Shown here piece by piece: positions 34,459 through 42,456 of a DNA stretch of 64,000 nt; position 1 is the stretch's first letter, and each line of letters starts with the position of its first letter. Source of the DNA: Anaerolineaceae bacterium (lineage in GTDB: Bacteria; Chloroflexota; Anaerolineae; Aggregatilineales; Phototrophicaceae). The notes under the pieces are model-generated. The model saw only the letters and a list, made by a program, of their open reading frames with translations, was not told the origin of the DNA and searched no databases. The translations under genes and the position numbers were made by a program. The stretch lies in contig JACKCG010000002.1 of assembly GCA_020634135.1 (NCBI GenBank), positions 1 to 64,000 of the forward strand. The letters are read 5' to 3'.

Positions 34459-34893
34459 ATGATGATGCCGGTAATTTTAGATGAAGCCTTGAAAGCGCGT
34501 ATCTGGGCGCAGATGGAAGCCAGCTATCCGAATGAGGGCGGCGGTTTTCTGCTGGGTGAAGTCCGGGGCAAACAGGTGTTGATTTCGGACGTAGTCGGTA
34601 TTCCAAACACGTTTGCTGAAGAAGAGCAGTACCATCGTTATGCCATGACGCCCCAGAATTACGAGCGGATTGAGGCACAGGCCGAGGCGCAGGGGCTTTC
34701 GCTGGTGGGATATTATCACAGTCACCCGGACGCGCTGCCCGTGCCGTCACGGTTTGACCGTCATTACGCCTGGCCGAACTTCATCTACCTGATTACGTCT
34801 GTCGCCAGCGGGAAGGCTGTCAACAGCCGGGCGTGGCGGCTGCGGGCAGACCGTTCCCGGTTTAACGAGGCGGCTTTACGGATACAGAATTAA
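34459..34893 (+). CDS. JAMM/MPN+ metalloprotease (Mec/HcyD/QbsD-like)
   Basis: From ATG 34459 (ATGs also at 34462 and 34465) the 144-residue protein has the complete JAMM zinc site: Glu26 (PNEGGGFLLG), His87 and His89 (YYHSHP), Ser97 and Asp100 (VPSRFD). Small bacterial JAMM proteins cleave after the Gly-Gly of ubiquitin-like sulfur carriers, either freeing an amino acid product (Mec with CysO) or removing a C-terminal cap (HcyD, QbsD). A ubiquitin-like gene with a capped GG lies 1.1 kb downstream. The long upstream extension of the frame to 34294 crosses the terminator and is rejected. Confidence 0.88.
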   Translation: MMMPVILDEALKARIWAQMEASYPNEGGGFLLGEVRGKQVLISDVVGIPNTFAEEEQYHRYAMTPQNYERIEAQAEAQGLSLVGYYHSHPDALPVPSRFDRHYAWPNFIYLITSVASGKAVNSRAWRLRADRSRFNEAALRIQN

Positions 34894-34896
34894 CGT

Positions 34897-34943
34897 CAGC
34901 CCTCAGTGATTTCCCGGTGTTGCCGGTAGATGACTGAGGGCTG
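34897..34943 (+). other. Long inverted repeat between the JAMM and rhodanese genes
   Basis: CAGCCCTCAGT (34897-34907) and ACTGAGGGCTG (34933-34943) form a perfect 11-bp stem. The loop contains a second small hairpin (CCGG...CCGG). It begins 4 bases after the JAMM stop. No T-run follows, so it is more likely an mRNA processing or stability element, or a weak terminator, than a strong stop. Confidence 0.5.
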
Positions 34944-35000
34944 ATGGCTCATTCGAACCATTGGCAGCGGTGACATTTTTTGATATGAGGGAGAGTTCGT

Positions 35001-35840
35001 ATGACTAACGCACTTGTCAGTACCCAGTGGGCTGCTGACCACCTGAATGACAACGACGTTCGCATCGTCGAAGTTGACGTGGATACGGCCCAGTATGATA
35101 CCGGGCATATCCCCGGCGCGGTGGCATTTAACTGGGAGACGCAGCTCCAGGACCAGGTTGCCCGCGACATCATCGGTCAGGGTGAACTCGAACACCTGCT
35201 GAGTGAGGCGGGAATCGGCCCTGACACACGTATCGTCCTGTATGGCGACCACAACAACTGGTTTGCCGCCTATGCCCTGTGGCTGCTGAAGTATTACGGC
35301 CATGAGCAGGTTAGCCTGATTGATGGCGGACGCAAAAAGTGGCTGGCGGAAAACCGCCCGGTTACCACCGAAACCCCCGCCTACCCGGCTACCGGCTATC
35401 AGGTGGCACATATTCAGCATGAATTGCGGGCATATCGTGACTATATCCGGTCACGCCTGGGGCAGAAGGGCTTCGGCATGGTGGATGTGCGTTCCGGCCC
35501 GGAATATGTCGGCGATGTGATTGCGCCGCCAGGGATGAGCGAGACGGCGCAGCGCGGTGGGCATATCCCCGGCGCGGTGAATATCCCCTGGTCACAGGCC
35601 GTCGCTGAGGATGGCACTTTCAAGAGCCGGGATGAGCTTTTGCAGTTATATGGCGCGCAGGGTATCAATGGCGGCAGCAACGAGGTGATTACCTACTGCC
35701 GGATCGGGGAGCGTTCGTCGCACACCTGGTTCGCGCTCAAGTTCCTGATCGGGTTGGAAAACGTCCGTAATTACGATGGTTCGTGGACGGAGTGGGGTAA
35801 TCTGATCGGCAATCCGATCAAAAAGGGCGCTGAAGCATAA
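35001..35840 (+). CDS. Thiosulfate sulfurtransferase, two-domain rhodanese (CysA/SseA type)
   Basis: The protein is 279 residues with an inactive N-terminal rhodanese domain (RIVEVDVDTAQYDTGHIPGA) and an active C-terminal one. The active loop is CRIGERSS with Cys233, the same loop as actinobacterial CysA2-type enzymes. It moves sulfane sulfur from thiosulfate, or a persulfide donor, to a thiol acceptor. The ribosome site is GAGGGAGAG. In this cluster it could supply sulfur to the MoaD/ThiS-like carrier via the E1-rhodanese at 37826. Confidence 0.92.
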   Translation: MTNALVSTQWAADHLNDNDVRIVEVDVDTAQYDTGHIPGAVAFNWETQLQDQVARDIIGQGELEHLLSEAGIGPDTRIVLYGDHNNWFAAYALWLLKYYGHEQVSLIDGGRKKWLAENRPVTTETPAYPATGYQVAHIQHELRAYRDYIRSRLGQKGFGMVDVRSGPEYVGDVIAPPGMSETAQRGGHIPGAVNIPWSQAVAEDGTFKSRDELLQLYGAQGINGGSNEVITYCRIGERSSHTWFALKFLIGLENVRNYDGSWTEWGNLIGNPIKKGAEA

Positions 35841-36021
35841 CACTCCAACGCCCAGGGCGGTCAGCGGTCTGCTATCGGACTGCGGCTAACAGAAAAGATG
35901 CAGGCCGTTGACTACCTTCCTGACTATTCCAATCGTAGCACAAGCCGGTCAGCTTGTCAGCGATCATCTGCCAGACTGACCAACTTGTCATCATTCATCA
36001 ATCACGAAGGAGATACAAACT

Positions 36022-36294
36022 GTGCCGAACATCAAAATTCCAACACCGCTGCGTCCGTACACCGATAACCAGTCCCAGGTGAGTGTGGCCGGGGGGACAG
36101 TGGGCGATGCCCTGGCCGACCTGGTGAACCAGTACCCTGATCTGCGCGCTCACCTGTTTAATGGCGATGAACTGCGGAATTTCGTCAATGTCTTCCTGGG
36201 GGATGAAGACACGCGCTTTCTGGACGGGCTGAATACGGATGTTGAGTCGGACGACCAGCTACGAATCGTCCCGACCATTGCAGGTGGGTCATGA
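36022..36294 (+). CDS. MoaD/ThiS-like ubiquitin-fold sulfur carrier with capped C-terminus (GGS)
   Basis: The 90-residue protein shows the beta-grasp pattern: IKIPTPLRPY, a GTVGDALADLVNQYPDL helix, FVNVFLGDEDTRFL and SDDQLRIVPTIAGGS at the end. It ends Gly-Gly-Ser rather than Gly-Gly, so the thiocarboxylate cannot form until the Ser is removed. Homologous logic is known: HcyS-Ala in Wolinella and QbsE in Pseudomonas are trimmed by JAMM proteases. The JAMM gene at 34459 and the E1-like gene at 37826 provide the needed partners. The start has AAGGAG. Its stop overlaps the GNAT start (ATGA). Confidence 0.88.
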   Translation: MPNIKIPTPLRPYTDNQSQVSVAGGTVGDALADLVNQYPDLRAHLFNGDELRNFVNVFLGDEDTRFLDGLNTDVESDDQLRIVPTIAGGS

Positions 36295-36812
36295 TCGTTC
36301 GCCCGGCGCACCTGGATGATGTGATGGCGGTTGCCCGCGTCCATGTGGATAGCTGGCGCACGTCGTATGCCGGGATTGTGCCGGAGGATTTCCTGGCGGG
36401 ACTGCGCTACGAAAGCCGTGAAGCGATGTGGCGGCAAGGCCTGGAAAACCCGGCGTGGCGTTCCGTGTTGTATGTTGCGGAGGACGCTCCCGGCCAGATC
36501 ATCGGGTTTGCCTGTGCCGGGCCGGAGCTTGATGAGACGCCAGCGTATACCGGGAAAATCTACGCGATTTACCTGCTGCAAGCGGCGCAGCGCAAAGGCG
36601 CAGGCCGGGCGTTGATGCAAGCCTGTGCCCAATGGCTGTTGGCACGCAATCACCTGTCACTGCTGGTGTGGGTGCTGGCGGAAAACCCGGCGCGGCGGTT
36701 TTACGAAGCGCTGGGCGGGCAGTATGTCCGCGAAGAAGAGATCGAAATCGGCGGCGCGGTACTGATGGAAGTCGCTTACGGGTGGCGGGACATCAGGACG
36801 TTAGCCGGGTAG
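36291..36812 (+). CDS. GNAT-family N-acetyltransferase
   Basis: The protein is 173 residues with the GNAT order: IVRPAHLDDVMAVARVH, IIGFACAGPE, the motif A region IYLLQAAQRKGAGRALM (Q-x-x-G-x-G/A for acetyl-CoA) and LVWVLAENPARRFYEALGG. It transfers an acetyl group from acetyl-CoA to an amine; the substrate is unknown. Four-base overlap with the sulfur-carrier gene suggests a role in the same pathway, perhaps acting on an amino acid product or polyamine, but this is guesswork. Confidence 0.88.
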   Translation: MIVRPAHLDDVMAVARVHVDSWRTSYAGIVPEDFLAGLRYESREAMWRQGLENPAWRSVLYVAEDAPGQIIGFACAGPELDETPAYTGKIYAIYLLQAAQRKGAGRALMQACAQWLLARNHLSLLVWVLAENPARRFYEALGGQYVREEEIEIGGAVLMEVAYGWRDIRTLAG

Positions 36813-36876
36813 CGTTCGTGGTGTCAGATTGAGCAAACAAAGCGGCCATCCAACTATTACTGAGGGAGAAGAGACG

Positions 36877-37341
36877 ATGGCAGTTGAAACGTACCGTAAA
36901 GTAGATCACACCGGCCTGAAAACCGGACAGGCGGCGACTATCTTGCTGCTGGTTCTGGCGTTTGTGCTGGATAGCACCGTGCTGGTGGCGTTCGTCGCGC
37001 TGGCACAACTCCTGGGCGCGCTGGATGCGCCCTTCGCACCTTACCGCCTGCTGTACCAGCGGGTCGTCAAGCCCAGCGGATTAGTCCAGCCACACGTCAT
37101 CAACGACCATCCCGAACCGCACCGTTTTGCCATGCTGGTCGGGGCGCTGTTCAACGGCGCGGCGACGGTGGCGCTGCTGACCGGCGCGCCTGTTGTCGGC
37201 TGGGTACTGGTGGGGATCGTCGTGGCGCTGGCGAACCTGAACTTCTGGATTAACTTCTGCGTGGGCTGCTGGGTATACTACCAACTCAACCGGCTGGGGA
37301 TACCCGGATTCGCACAGTCACCCGTCACCAATAAGAGCTAA
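36877..37341 (+). CDS. DUF4395 membrane protein
   Basis: ATG 36877 is preceded by GAGGGAGAAGAG, which favours it over the upstream TTG 36829. The 154-residue protein has about four hydrophobic segments (ILLLVLAFVLDSTVLVAFVAL; FAMLVGALFNGAATVALLTG; WVLVGIVVALANLNFWINF) and the CVGC motif in the last one. DUF4395 proteins are regularly found with thioredoxins and rhodaneses and are thought to move sulfur or reducing power across the membrane. The thioredoxin gene follows 23 bases later, consistent with that. Confidence 0.85.
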   Translation: MAVETYRKVDHTGLKTGQAATILLLVLAFVLDSTVLVAFVALAQLLGALDAPFAPYRLLYQRVVKPSGLVQPHVINDHPEPHRFAMLVGALFNGAATVALLTGAPVVGWVLVGIVVALANLNFWINFCVGCWVYYQLNRLGIPGFAQSPVTNKS

Positions 37342-37364
37342 CGACAGTTGTAGGAGCGTACCCG

Positions 37365-37787
37365 ATGCTTGAGCGTGTCCTGATCCTTGCCATTATCGCT
37401 GCCGTTGGCTTTACGGCATATCCCGTCCTGCGCCGCTATCATGTGAGCCGCGTGGCGACCAACGCCAAACGCGACCCGCTGCTGAGCGGATTGAAACCAG
37501 GTATTCCGGCCATTGTCTACTTCACGACGCCCGGCTGTATGCCCTGCAAGACGCAGCAGCAGCCAGCCCTGGCGACATTACAGACTGAGCTGGGGGATGG
37601 GATTCAGATTATCCAGGTAGATGCCGCCGATGACCCGGAAGCCGCCCGGCGATGGGGGGTATTTTCTGCTCCGACCACGTTCATCCTGGATGGTCAGGGA
37701 AAACCACAGACGGTCAATCATGGCGTGGCCGGGACGGTCATGCTCAGGCAGCAGTTAGCAGGGTTAGCGGGGCAACCTGTACAATAA
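37365..37787 (+). CDS. Membrane-anchored thioredoxin-like protein
   Basis: The protein is 140 residues with an N-terminal membrane helix (VLILAIIAAVGFTAYPVL) then a thioredoxin domain with FTTPGCMPCKTQQQP (active CMPC), IQVDAADDPEAARRWGV and the cis-Pro motif SAPTTFIL. It should act as a thiol-disulfide or persulfide reductase; by the positive-inside rule the basic residues after the helix suggest a cytosolic domain. The neighbours DUF4395 and MoeZ-like suggest it reduces persulfides within the sulfur-carrier pathway. Confidence 0.9.
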   Translation: MLERVLILAIIAAVGFTAYPVLRRYHVSRVATNAKRDPLLSGLKPGIPAIVYFTTPGCMPCKTQQQPALATLQTELGDGIQIIQVDAADDPEAARRWGVFSAPTTFILDGQGKPQTVNHGVAGTVMLRQQLAGLAGQPVQ

Positions 37788-37825
37788 CCCGCATTCACGA
37801 TGACATGAGAGAGAGAGCGTAACGC

Positions 37826-39067
37826 ATGTTACCACTGGTCAATACCGTCGCAGAATTGACGAATGAAGAAATCAAACGTTACAGCCGCCACCTGATTATG
37901 CCGGAAGTCGGCATTGACGGGCAGCGCAAACTGAAAGCTGCCAGCGTGCTGCTCATCGGCACCGGCGGGCTGGGCAGTCCGCTCGCCCTGTACCTGGCCG
38001 CCGCCGGGATCGGGCGCATCGGGCTGGTGGATTATGACGTGGTAGACGAAACCAACTTGCAGCGCCAGGTAATTCACGGCGAGAGCAGCGTCGGTGTCCT
38101 CAAGATTGAAAGCGCCAAGAGGCGGATGCTGGACATCAACCCGCATCTCCAGATAGATACCTACAATGTGCCGCTGACATCGGCCAATGCGCTCGAACTG
38201 TTCGCGCCTTACGATGTCATCGTAGACGGCACGGACAACTTCCCGACCCGCTACCTGGTGAACGATGCCTGTGTGAAGCTGGGCAAGCCGAACGTCTACG
38301 GCAGTATTTTCCGCTTCGAGGGGCAGTTGAGCGTATTTTACGCCAAGGAAGGCCCGTGTTACCGCTGCCTGTTCCCCACGCCGCCGCCGCCGGGGCTGGT
38401 GCCAAGCTGCGCCGAGGGTGGTGTGCTGGGCATTCTGCCGGGGACAATCGGCACGCTCCAGGCGACGGAGGTGATTAAGCTGCTGCTGGGCATTGGCGAG
38501 CCGATGATCGGGCGGATGCTGCTGTACGACGCATTGGAGATGAGTTTCACGACGCTCAAACTGCGCAAAGACCCGAACTGCCCGGTGTGCGGCGTGCCGC
38601 ATGATGCGGTGGAACTGATTGATTATGAGCAGTTCTGCGGGATGCCCGCCCACGACCACAGCAACTACCAGAGCAGCAACGGGGCGGAAATCCCGGTGCC
38701 GGAGATCAGCGTCACCAAACTCAAATCCCGGCTGGACGCGGGCGAGGACATCCTGATTCTCGACGTGCGCGACCCGCATGAATGGGAGATCGTCTCGCTG
38801 CCGGTGGCGAATACGCTGCAAATCCCCAAAGGTGACATCCAGGCGGCGAAAAACGCGCTCCTGGCCGGGCGCAAACTGCGCGACGAGTCGGTACTGGCGC
38901 AAATCCCGGATGACCGCGAAATCGCCCTTCTGTGCCGCAGTGGGGTACGCAGCGCCGCCTCGATCCGTTTCCTGTGGGAGGCCGGGTACAAGAACCGGCT
39001 GGTGAACATCACCGGGGGTATCCTGGCCTGGGCGGAGGAAGTTGACCCCTCCATGCCACAGTATTAG
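37826..39067 (+). CDS. MoeZ-type E1-like adenylyltransferase with rhodanese domain
   Basis: The 413-residue protein starts at ATG 37826 (GAGAGAGAG upstream). Residues ~1-265 are a ThiF/MoeB domain with the nucleotide loop GTGGLGSPLALYLAAAG, the NLQRQ motif and zinc cysteines CYRC (178/181) and CPVC (252/255). Residues ~290-410 are a rhodanese domain with active CRSGVRSA (Cys370). Such proteins adenylate the Gly-Gly end of MoaD/ThiS/CysO proteins and pass sulfur to form the thiocarboxylate. It is the natural activator of the GGS carrier once trimmed. It is the last gene of the cluster before a terminator at 39120. Confidence 0.93.
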   Translation: MLPLVNTVAELTNEEIKRYSRHLIMPEVGIDGQRKLKAASVLLIGTGGLGSPLALYLAAAGIGRIGLVDYDVVDETNLQRQVIHGESSVGVLKIESAKRRMLDINPHLQIDTYNVPLTSANALELFAPYDVIVDGTDNFPTRYLVNDACVKLGKPNVYGSIFRFEGQLSVFYAKEGPCYRCLFPTPPPPGLVPSCAEGGVLGILPGTIGTLQATEVIKLLLGIGEPMIGRMLLYDALEMSFTTLKLRKDPNCPVCGVPHDAVELIDYEQFCGMPAHDHSNYQSSNGAEIPVPEISVTKLKSRLDAGEDILILDVRDPHEWEIVSLPVANTLQIPKGDIQAAKNALLAGRKLRDESVLAQIPDDREIALLCRSGVRSAASIRFLWEAGYKNRLVNITGGILAWAEEVDPSMPQY

Positions 39068-39119
39068 GGGCAGTGCCGGGTACTGAGTACACAGTGCTGA
39101 GTCTTGAGGTGAAGGCTAT

Positions 39120-39150
39120 AAGGGCGATCCGGTGTGGGTCGCCCTTTTTG
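39120..39150 (+). terminator. Rho-independent terminator of the sulfur cluster
   Basis: AAGGGCGA (39120-39127) pairs with TCGCCCTT (39139-39146) around an 11-base loop, followed by a run of T's. It lies 53 bases after the MoeZ-like gene and closes the operon. Confidence 0.8.
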
Positions 39151-39294
39151 CTTTGCATAAAGGATGCCGCACTTAAAGAAAAGCGCAGATATTGTCATTC
39201 ATAGGCGTGCATCGCCATACATCTCTGCGGGGAAAATGCCTCAACTGGTATCTATTCATGGACGCTCACGCTCGACGCCGGCGCCTGGACACGG

Positions 39295-39326
39295 TTGACT
39301 ACGGGCGGATTGGCACAAGGTATAAT
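39295..39326 (+). promoter_or_regulatory. Candidate promoter for the 39390 gene
   Basis: TATAAT at 39321-39326 is a perfect -10 box. TTGACT at 39295-39300 is a good -35 but the spacing is 20 bases, longer than usual. Transcription would start near 39333, leaving about 57 bases before ATG 39390. Confidence 0.45.
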
Positions 39327-39389
39327 CAGACTGGCTCAGATTGGCGGTTAAGAAGCCAGGTATTCATGTGTGAGGTATCCGAAATCAAG

Positions 39390-41165
39390 ATGATGAAATT
39401 GATCTCCGCTCTGTCAATGATCGTGCTGATCGGCGTTCTGACCAGCACGGCACAGATGTCGGATGAGTCCGATCTGGAATCCATGTTTACAGCGAACGTC
39501 CACATTGTTGATTATCGTCTCTCTTCAAAAGAAACGGAAATGTATGATAATGCGGCGCGTCTGCTGCTGATCGCTGGTCACAGTTACGCCTATCCAGAGG
39601 AAATACACAGCGTATATCATGTCCAACCGGGTGCAAACGGAGATTTCCTGGTCGAGGTATTGGAATCACTCCCAGATACAGCAGGAGCGACTCATTTCTG
39701 GGTCTGGTCATTTGCCCCCCAGACCGGGTTATTTACCCACCTCACTCCGTTGTGTGGTCATCCCAGCAGGCTGACCGTCGCCGATCTCGACAATCCCTGG
39801 GTTTATGTCACAGACTCCGCCACCGGGGGAGTGTATCTGTGTGAGGCTGCAACCGGACACCTGAGCCAACCCCTGCCATCCGGTCAGTCATGGGATGTTC
39901 AGCCACCTTTTACGACAGAGGCGCTGCCGGTATTCACGTCAACCGATGGTCAATGGCTGCTCTTATTCAGCCAGACAGATCACGATACCCGCGTCTTCAG
40001 CTATAACACGACGACAGCGAACTTGACTGAAATCGGGGTGCTGACCTGCCATTTTTGTGTTGAATGGCACAGCGTGCGCTGGTTTGATACCACCGCGATC
40101 CTCTGGAGTGTGGATGAGAGCAGACATGCCATCTATTCGATGGATGTCAATCAACCTGGAAGTCTGGAACTGGTTCTCACACGACCTCAATACCTGCCGG
40201 AGTTCTACGACAATCCGCCGCGTTACGACTACATGAACTTCACAACACCTGAAAATATCTGGGACACGCAGTGCGAACACGTGGTTTATGATATTCCGTC
40301 ACGGCATAAAACCGTCACTGATATGGGGCCACTGTGTCGTCCCGAACAGGGGACACTGGACGGGATTGGGTATTATCGTGACGTAACACGTGGGGGGGAA
40401 GGCATTGCCGCGCTGACTCGTTTCGATGCCAGAACCCAGGAAAGTGAAGTCCTTTACGAAGGGGAAATTGAGTGGATTGCCTGGGTCAGCCCGGATGAAC
40501 ATTACGCCGCTGTTGTGCTGGATAGGAGCGGTCATATTGATACACCCCCATTCCAGGCACCTCTGTTCAATTGGGGTGTCCCGGAAGCGCCAACGCTGGC
40601 CTATGTTGATCTCGTTACAGACAAGATCATTTTTGCGGATTGGACGGGCTGGAATTGGTGCGATCTACCTCTGGGCGGGCCGGACTGGAACTGGAATGCA
40701 GGTCTGTCTGATACACGGTTAGAACATTGTTCCCATATCGGCCCAACCGGAGCCATCCTTCCTCGTGGAGATAACACGTTTCTCGTTATTGGCAACAAAG
40801 AACCACAATATGCCTTCTTCAATGCCGATCCAACAGAGTTTGCCGATCTCATCACCGTACAAGGTGATAACATAGACCGCGTGCGGATAGCAGAAGGCGA
40901 ACTCACCCCCTTCAACAGTGAATATGTTCTCAGCCAAACCTGGGACGAAAACCAGACGCCGGTTTCACACCGTTTTAGCCTGATTTCCACCGACGGGAGT
41001 CCCGCTATCCCAATCACGAACGCCATTGTGACTGATACCTATCATCTGTCGGCCTGGGCAATTGATCCATCCGCCAATCAGATTGTTTTCTACGTCTCGC
41101 CTGACCCGCAGTTGGAAAAGGACTGGTGGAACGCCTTTGTGACGATACAGGTTGACATGCCGTAA
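39390..41165 (+). CDS. Large secreted beta-propeller-like protein of unknown function
   Basis: The start is ATG 39390 (or 39393), where a signal peptide begins (LISALSMIVLIGVLTSTAQ); the open frame upstream to 39192 is not coding in character. The mature ~570 residues are Trp-, Tyr- and Asp-rich with repeated short strands and phrases such as STDGQWLLLFSQTD, SPDEHYAAVVLDRSG and NQIVFYVSPD. This is the look of WD40/TolB-like beta-propeller proteins. Several paired Cys residues (CHFC, CEH, CRP, CDL) may form disulfides. No enzymatic motif is evident. It has its own promoter and stands alone. Confidence 0.65.
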   Translation: MMKLISALSMIVLIGVLTSTAQMSDESDLESMFTANVHIVDYRLSSKETEMYDNAARLLLIAGHSYAYPEEIHSVYHVQPGANGDFLVEVLESLPDTAGATHFWVWSFAPQTGLFTHLTPLCGHPSRLTVADLDNPWVYVTDSATGGVYLCEAATGHLSQPLPSGQSWDVQPPFTTEALPVFTSTDGQWLLLFSQTDHDTRVFSYNTTTANLTEIGVLTCHFCVEWHSVRWFDTTAILWSVDESRHAIYSMDVNQPGSLELVLTRPQYLPEFYDNPPRYDYMNFTTPENIWDTQCEHVVYDIPSRHKTVTDMGPLCRPEQGTLDGIGYYRDVTRGGEGIAALTRFDARTQESEVLYEGEIEWIAWVSPDEHYAAVVLDRSGHIDTPPFQAPLFNWGVPEAPTLAYVDLVTDKIIFADWTGWNWCDLPLGGPDWNWNAGLSDTRLEHCSHIGPTGAILPRGDNTFLVIGNKEPQYAFFNADPTEFADLITVQGDNIDRVRIAEGELTPFNSEYVLSQTWDENQTPVSHRFSLISTDGSPAIPITNAIVTDTYHLSAWAIDPSANQIVFYVSPDPQLEKDWWNAFVTIQVDMP

Positions 41166-41237
41166 TTCGCCCCCAACCGATTAGCCAAAAGTGACCTCTT
41201 GCGAAAACGGTCATTTTGAGTCCAGAGAGGATATATC

Positions 41238-41428
41238 ATGGCACGCACCGAATCGAAAGCCATCATGGGCTACCTGCCCATCGAGGAGCGCCACTACCCG
41301 GCGCTCCTTTCATTAGTAGCACCGGCGACACCATCCCACCGCCTGCTCGATCCCTTCGCCAACGCCCTCGCGCTGGGCTGGTTCAATCCGCCTCACCCCC
41401 ACGCCGGGGCAGTGAGGTGGCGAATCGC
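41238..41428 (+). pseudogene. Internally deleted remnant of a DUF6094-type methyltransferase gene
   Basis: ATG 41238 with AGAGAGGA upstream opens ARTESKAIMGYLPIEERHY and LSLVAPATPSHRLLDPFA, which resembles the N-terminus of DUF6094 proteins (SAM-methyltransferase-like). It jumps directly to ANALALGWFNPPHPHAGA, which looks like the catalytic NPP[YFH] region found much further along in such proteins. After that it enters the duplicated fragment described next. The gene has therefore lost its middle and end. Family assignment is by eye. Confidence 0.45.
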
Positions 41429-41568
41429 TACGACACGTTACACGTCACTGCCAGTTCCCGCTCGATGTCGTTGACGAATGCACCGGAGGGGAGCTGGTGG
41501 ACTGGTCGCCCTGGGAGACCACATTGCCGTTCACACCCAGCAGATGCACGAACACGCTTCAAAAGCTC
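41429..41568. repeat. Rearranged duplicate of the 3' end of the 42457 gene
   Basis: 41429-41500 matches 42459-42530 almost base for base (CGACACGTTACACGTCACTG onward), and 41500-41568 matches 42640-42708 (GACTGGTCGCCCTG onward). The ~110 bases between are deleted in this copy. Both copies have the same orientation. The duplicate encodes nothing on its own; it marks a recombination event between this site and the membrane-protein gene. Confidence 0.8.
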
Positions 41569-41583
41569 TGGATTCTGGCTGGT

Positions 41584-42159
41584 TTACGAGGGGGTAAATT
41601 CTGCAATGATGTCGAACTCGTGTGATGTCGCCATTAGCGGACATCGCACCTTCTGCATCAAAGGGACACTCTGTTTAATCAGGTTCTGGAATTTATAGAC
41701 CACGAGCAGGTCGCTCAGGTCATTCACCTGTCTCAAGACAGGATCAGCGTCATCGGGCAAGATTTTGTACTGCTTATACACCTGTTGTAATGATTCCATT
41801 CCGATCAGCGTGATGCTTTCTTGAGACATGGCATCCCAGTTCGCCAGCCAATCGTAGTCCTCGCGGCCACCATAGGCTCTGTATCCGAAAAGTTCGAAGT
41901 ACCAGCGGTCCGGGTTGATGAAAAAACCGTTCGTCTCGGTGTATATGGCACCGGGAGCGAATTCGCGCATTTCTGCAAAGAACGTGTCGAAATGAAATGC
42001 CACCTGCTGGGGGGCGTTGGTAAACTCGCTTGTCAGCACAAGATGAAAAGGCGTTTGAGGCATGGCTGCAATAATCTGAGAAACATGCTCAATGCAGTGA
42101 TCCAGATCGCCTTTATGCAGATAGTCGTCTAATTCACCCGCTACATCACCCCAGCGCAT
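41584..42159 (-). CDS. Hypothetical cytosolic protein
   Basis: The likely start is ATG 42159, 6 bases after GGAGG; ATG 42165 is too close to it. The protein is 191 residues, soluble and rich in aromatic and acidic residues (ELDDYLHKGDLDHCIEHV; FHLVLTSEFTNAPQQVAFHF; FFINPDRWYFELFGYRAYGG). I recognise no family or catalytic motif. It lies between two duplicated segments in a rearranged region, so its context says nothing about function. A gene-poor 290-base gap lies upstream (42160-42456), with no ORF or hairpin of note. Confidence 0.55.
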   Translation of the reverse strand: MRWGDVAGELDDYLHKGDLDHCIEHVSQIIAAMPQTPFHLVLTSEFTNAPQQVAFHFDTFFAEMREFAPGAIYTETNGFFINPDRWYFELFGYRAYGGREDYDWLANWDAMSQESITLIGMESLQQVYKQYKILPDDADPVLRQVNDLSDLLVVYKFQNLIKQSVPLMQKVRCPLMATSHEFDIIAEFTPS

Positions 42160-42456
42160 CGCCATCCTCCACCGCAATGAATTAGATAGAGTATAGCATG
42201 ATAGAAATCTGTATGCCGTCGCGCCGTATCCCGATTAACAGACTCTTGGTCGCCAATGTGCCGCGCAAGGACAGGAACAATGTTAAATTGCTGGCACTGC
42301 GGTCTTTGTGGCAGCCTGTCCCTGAGCGCGGATTCCGACCTGTCCTATTCGCAATCACAGAAAAGCCGCTGTCATCCGACAACGACCTTCCTTAGACTGC
42401 CGAAGTTCGGAGATGTGCTACAGCATGAACGTGCAAGGATACAGTTTGTTGCCCCT

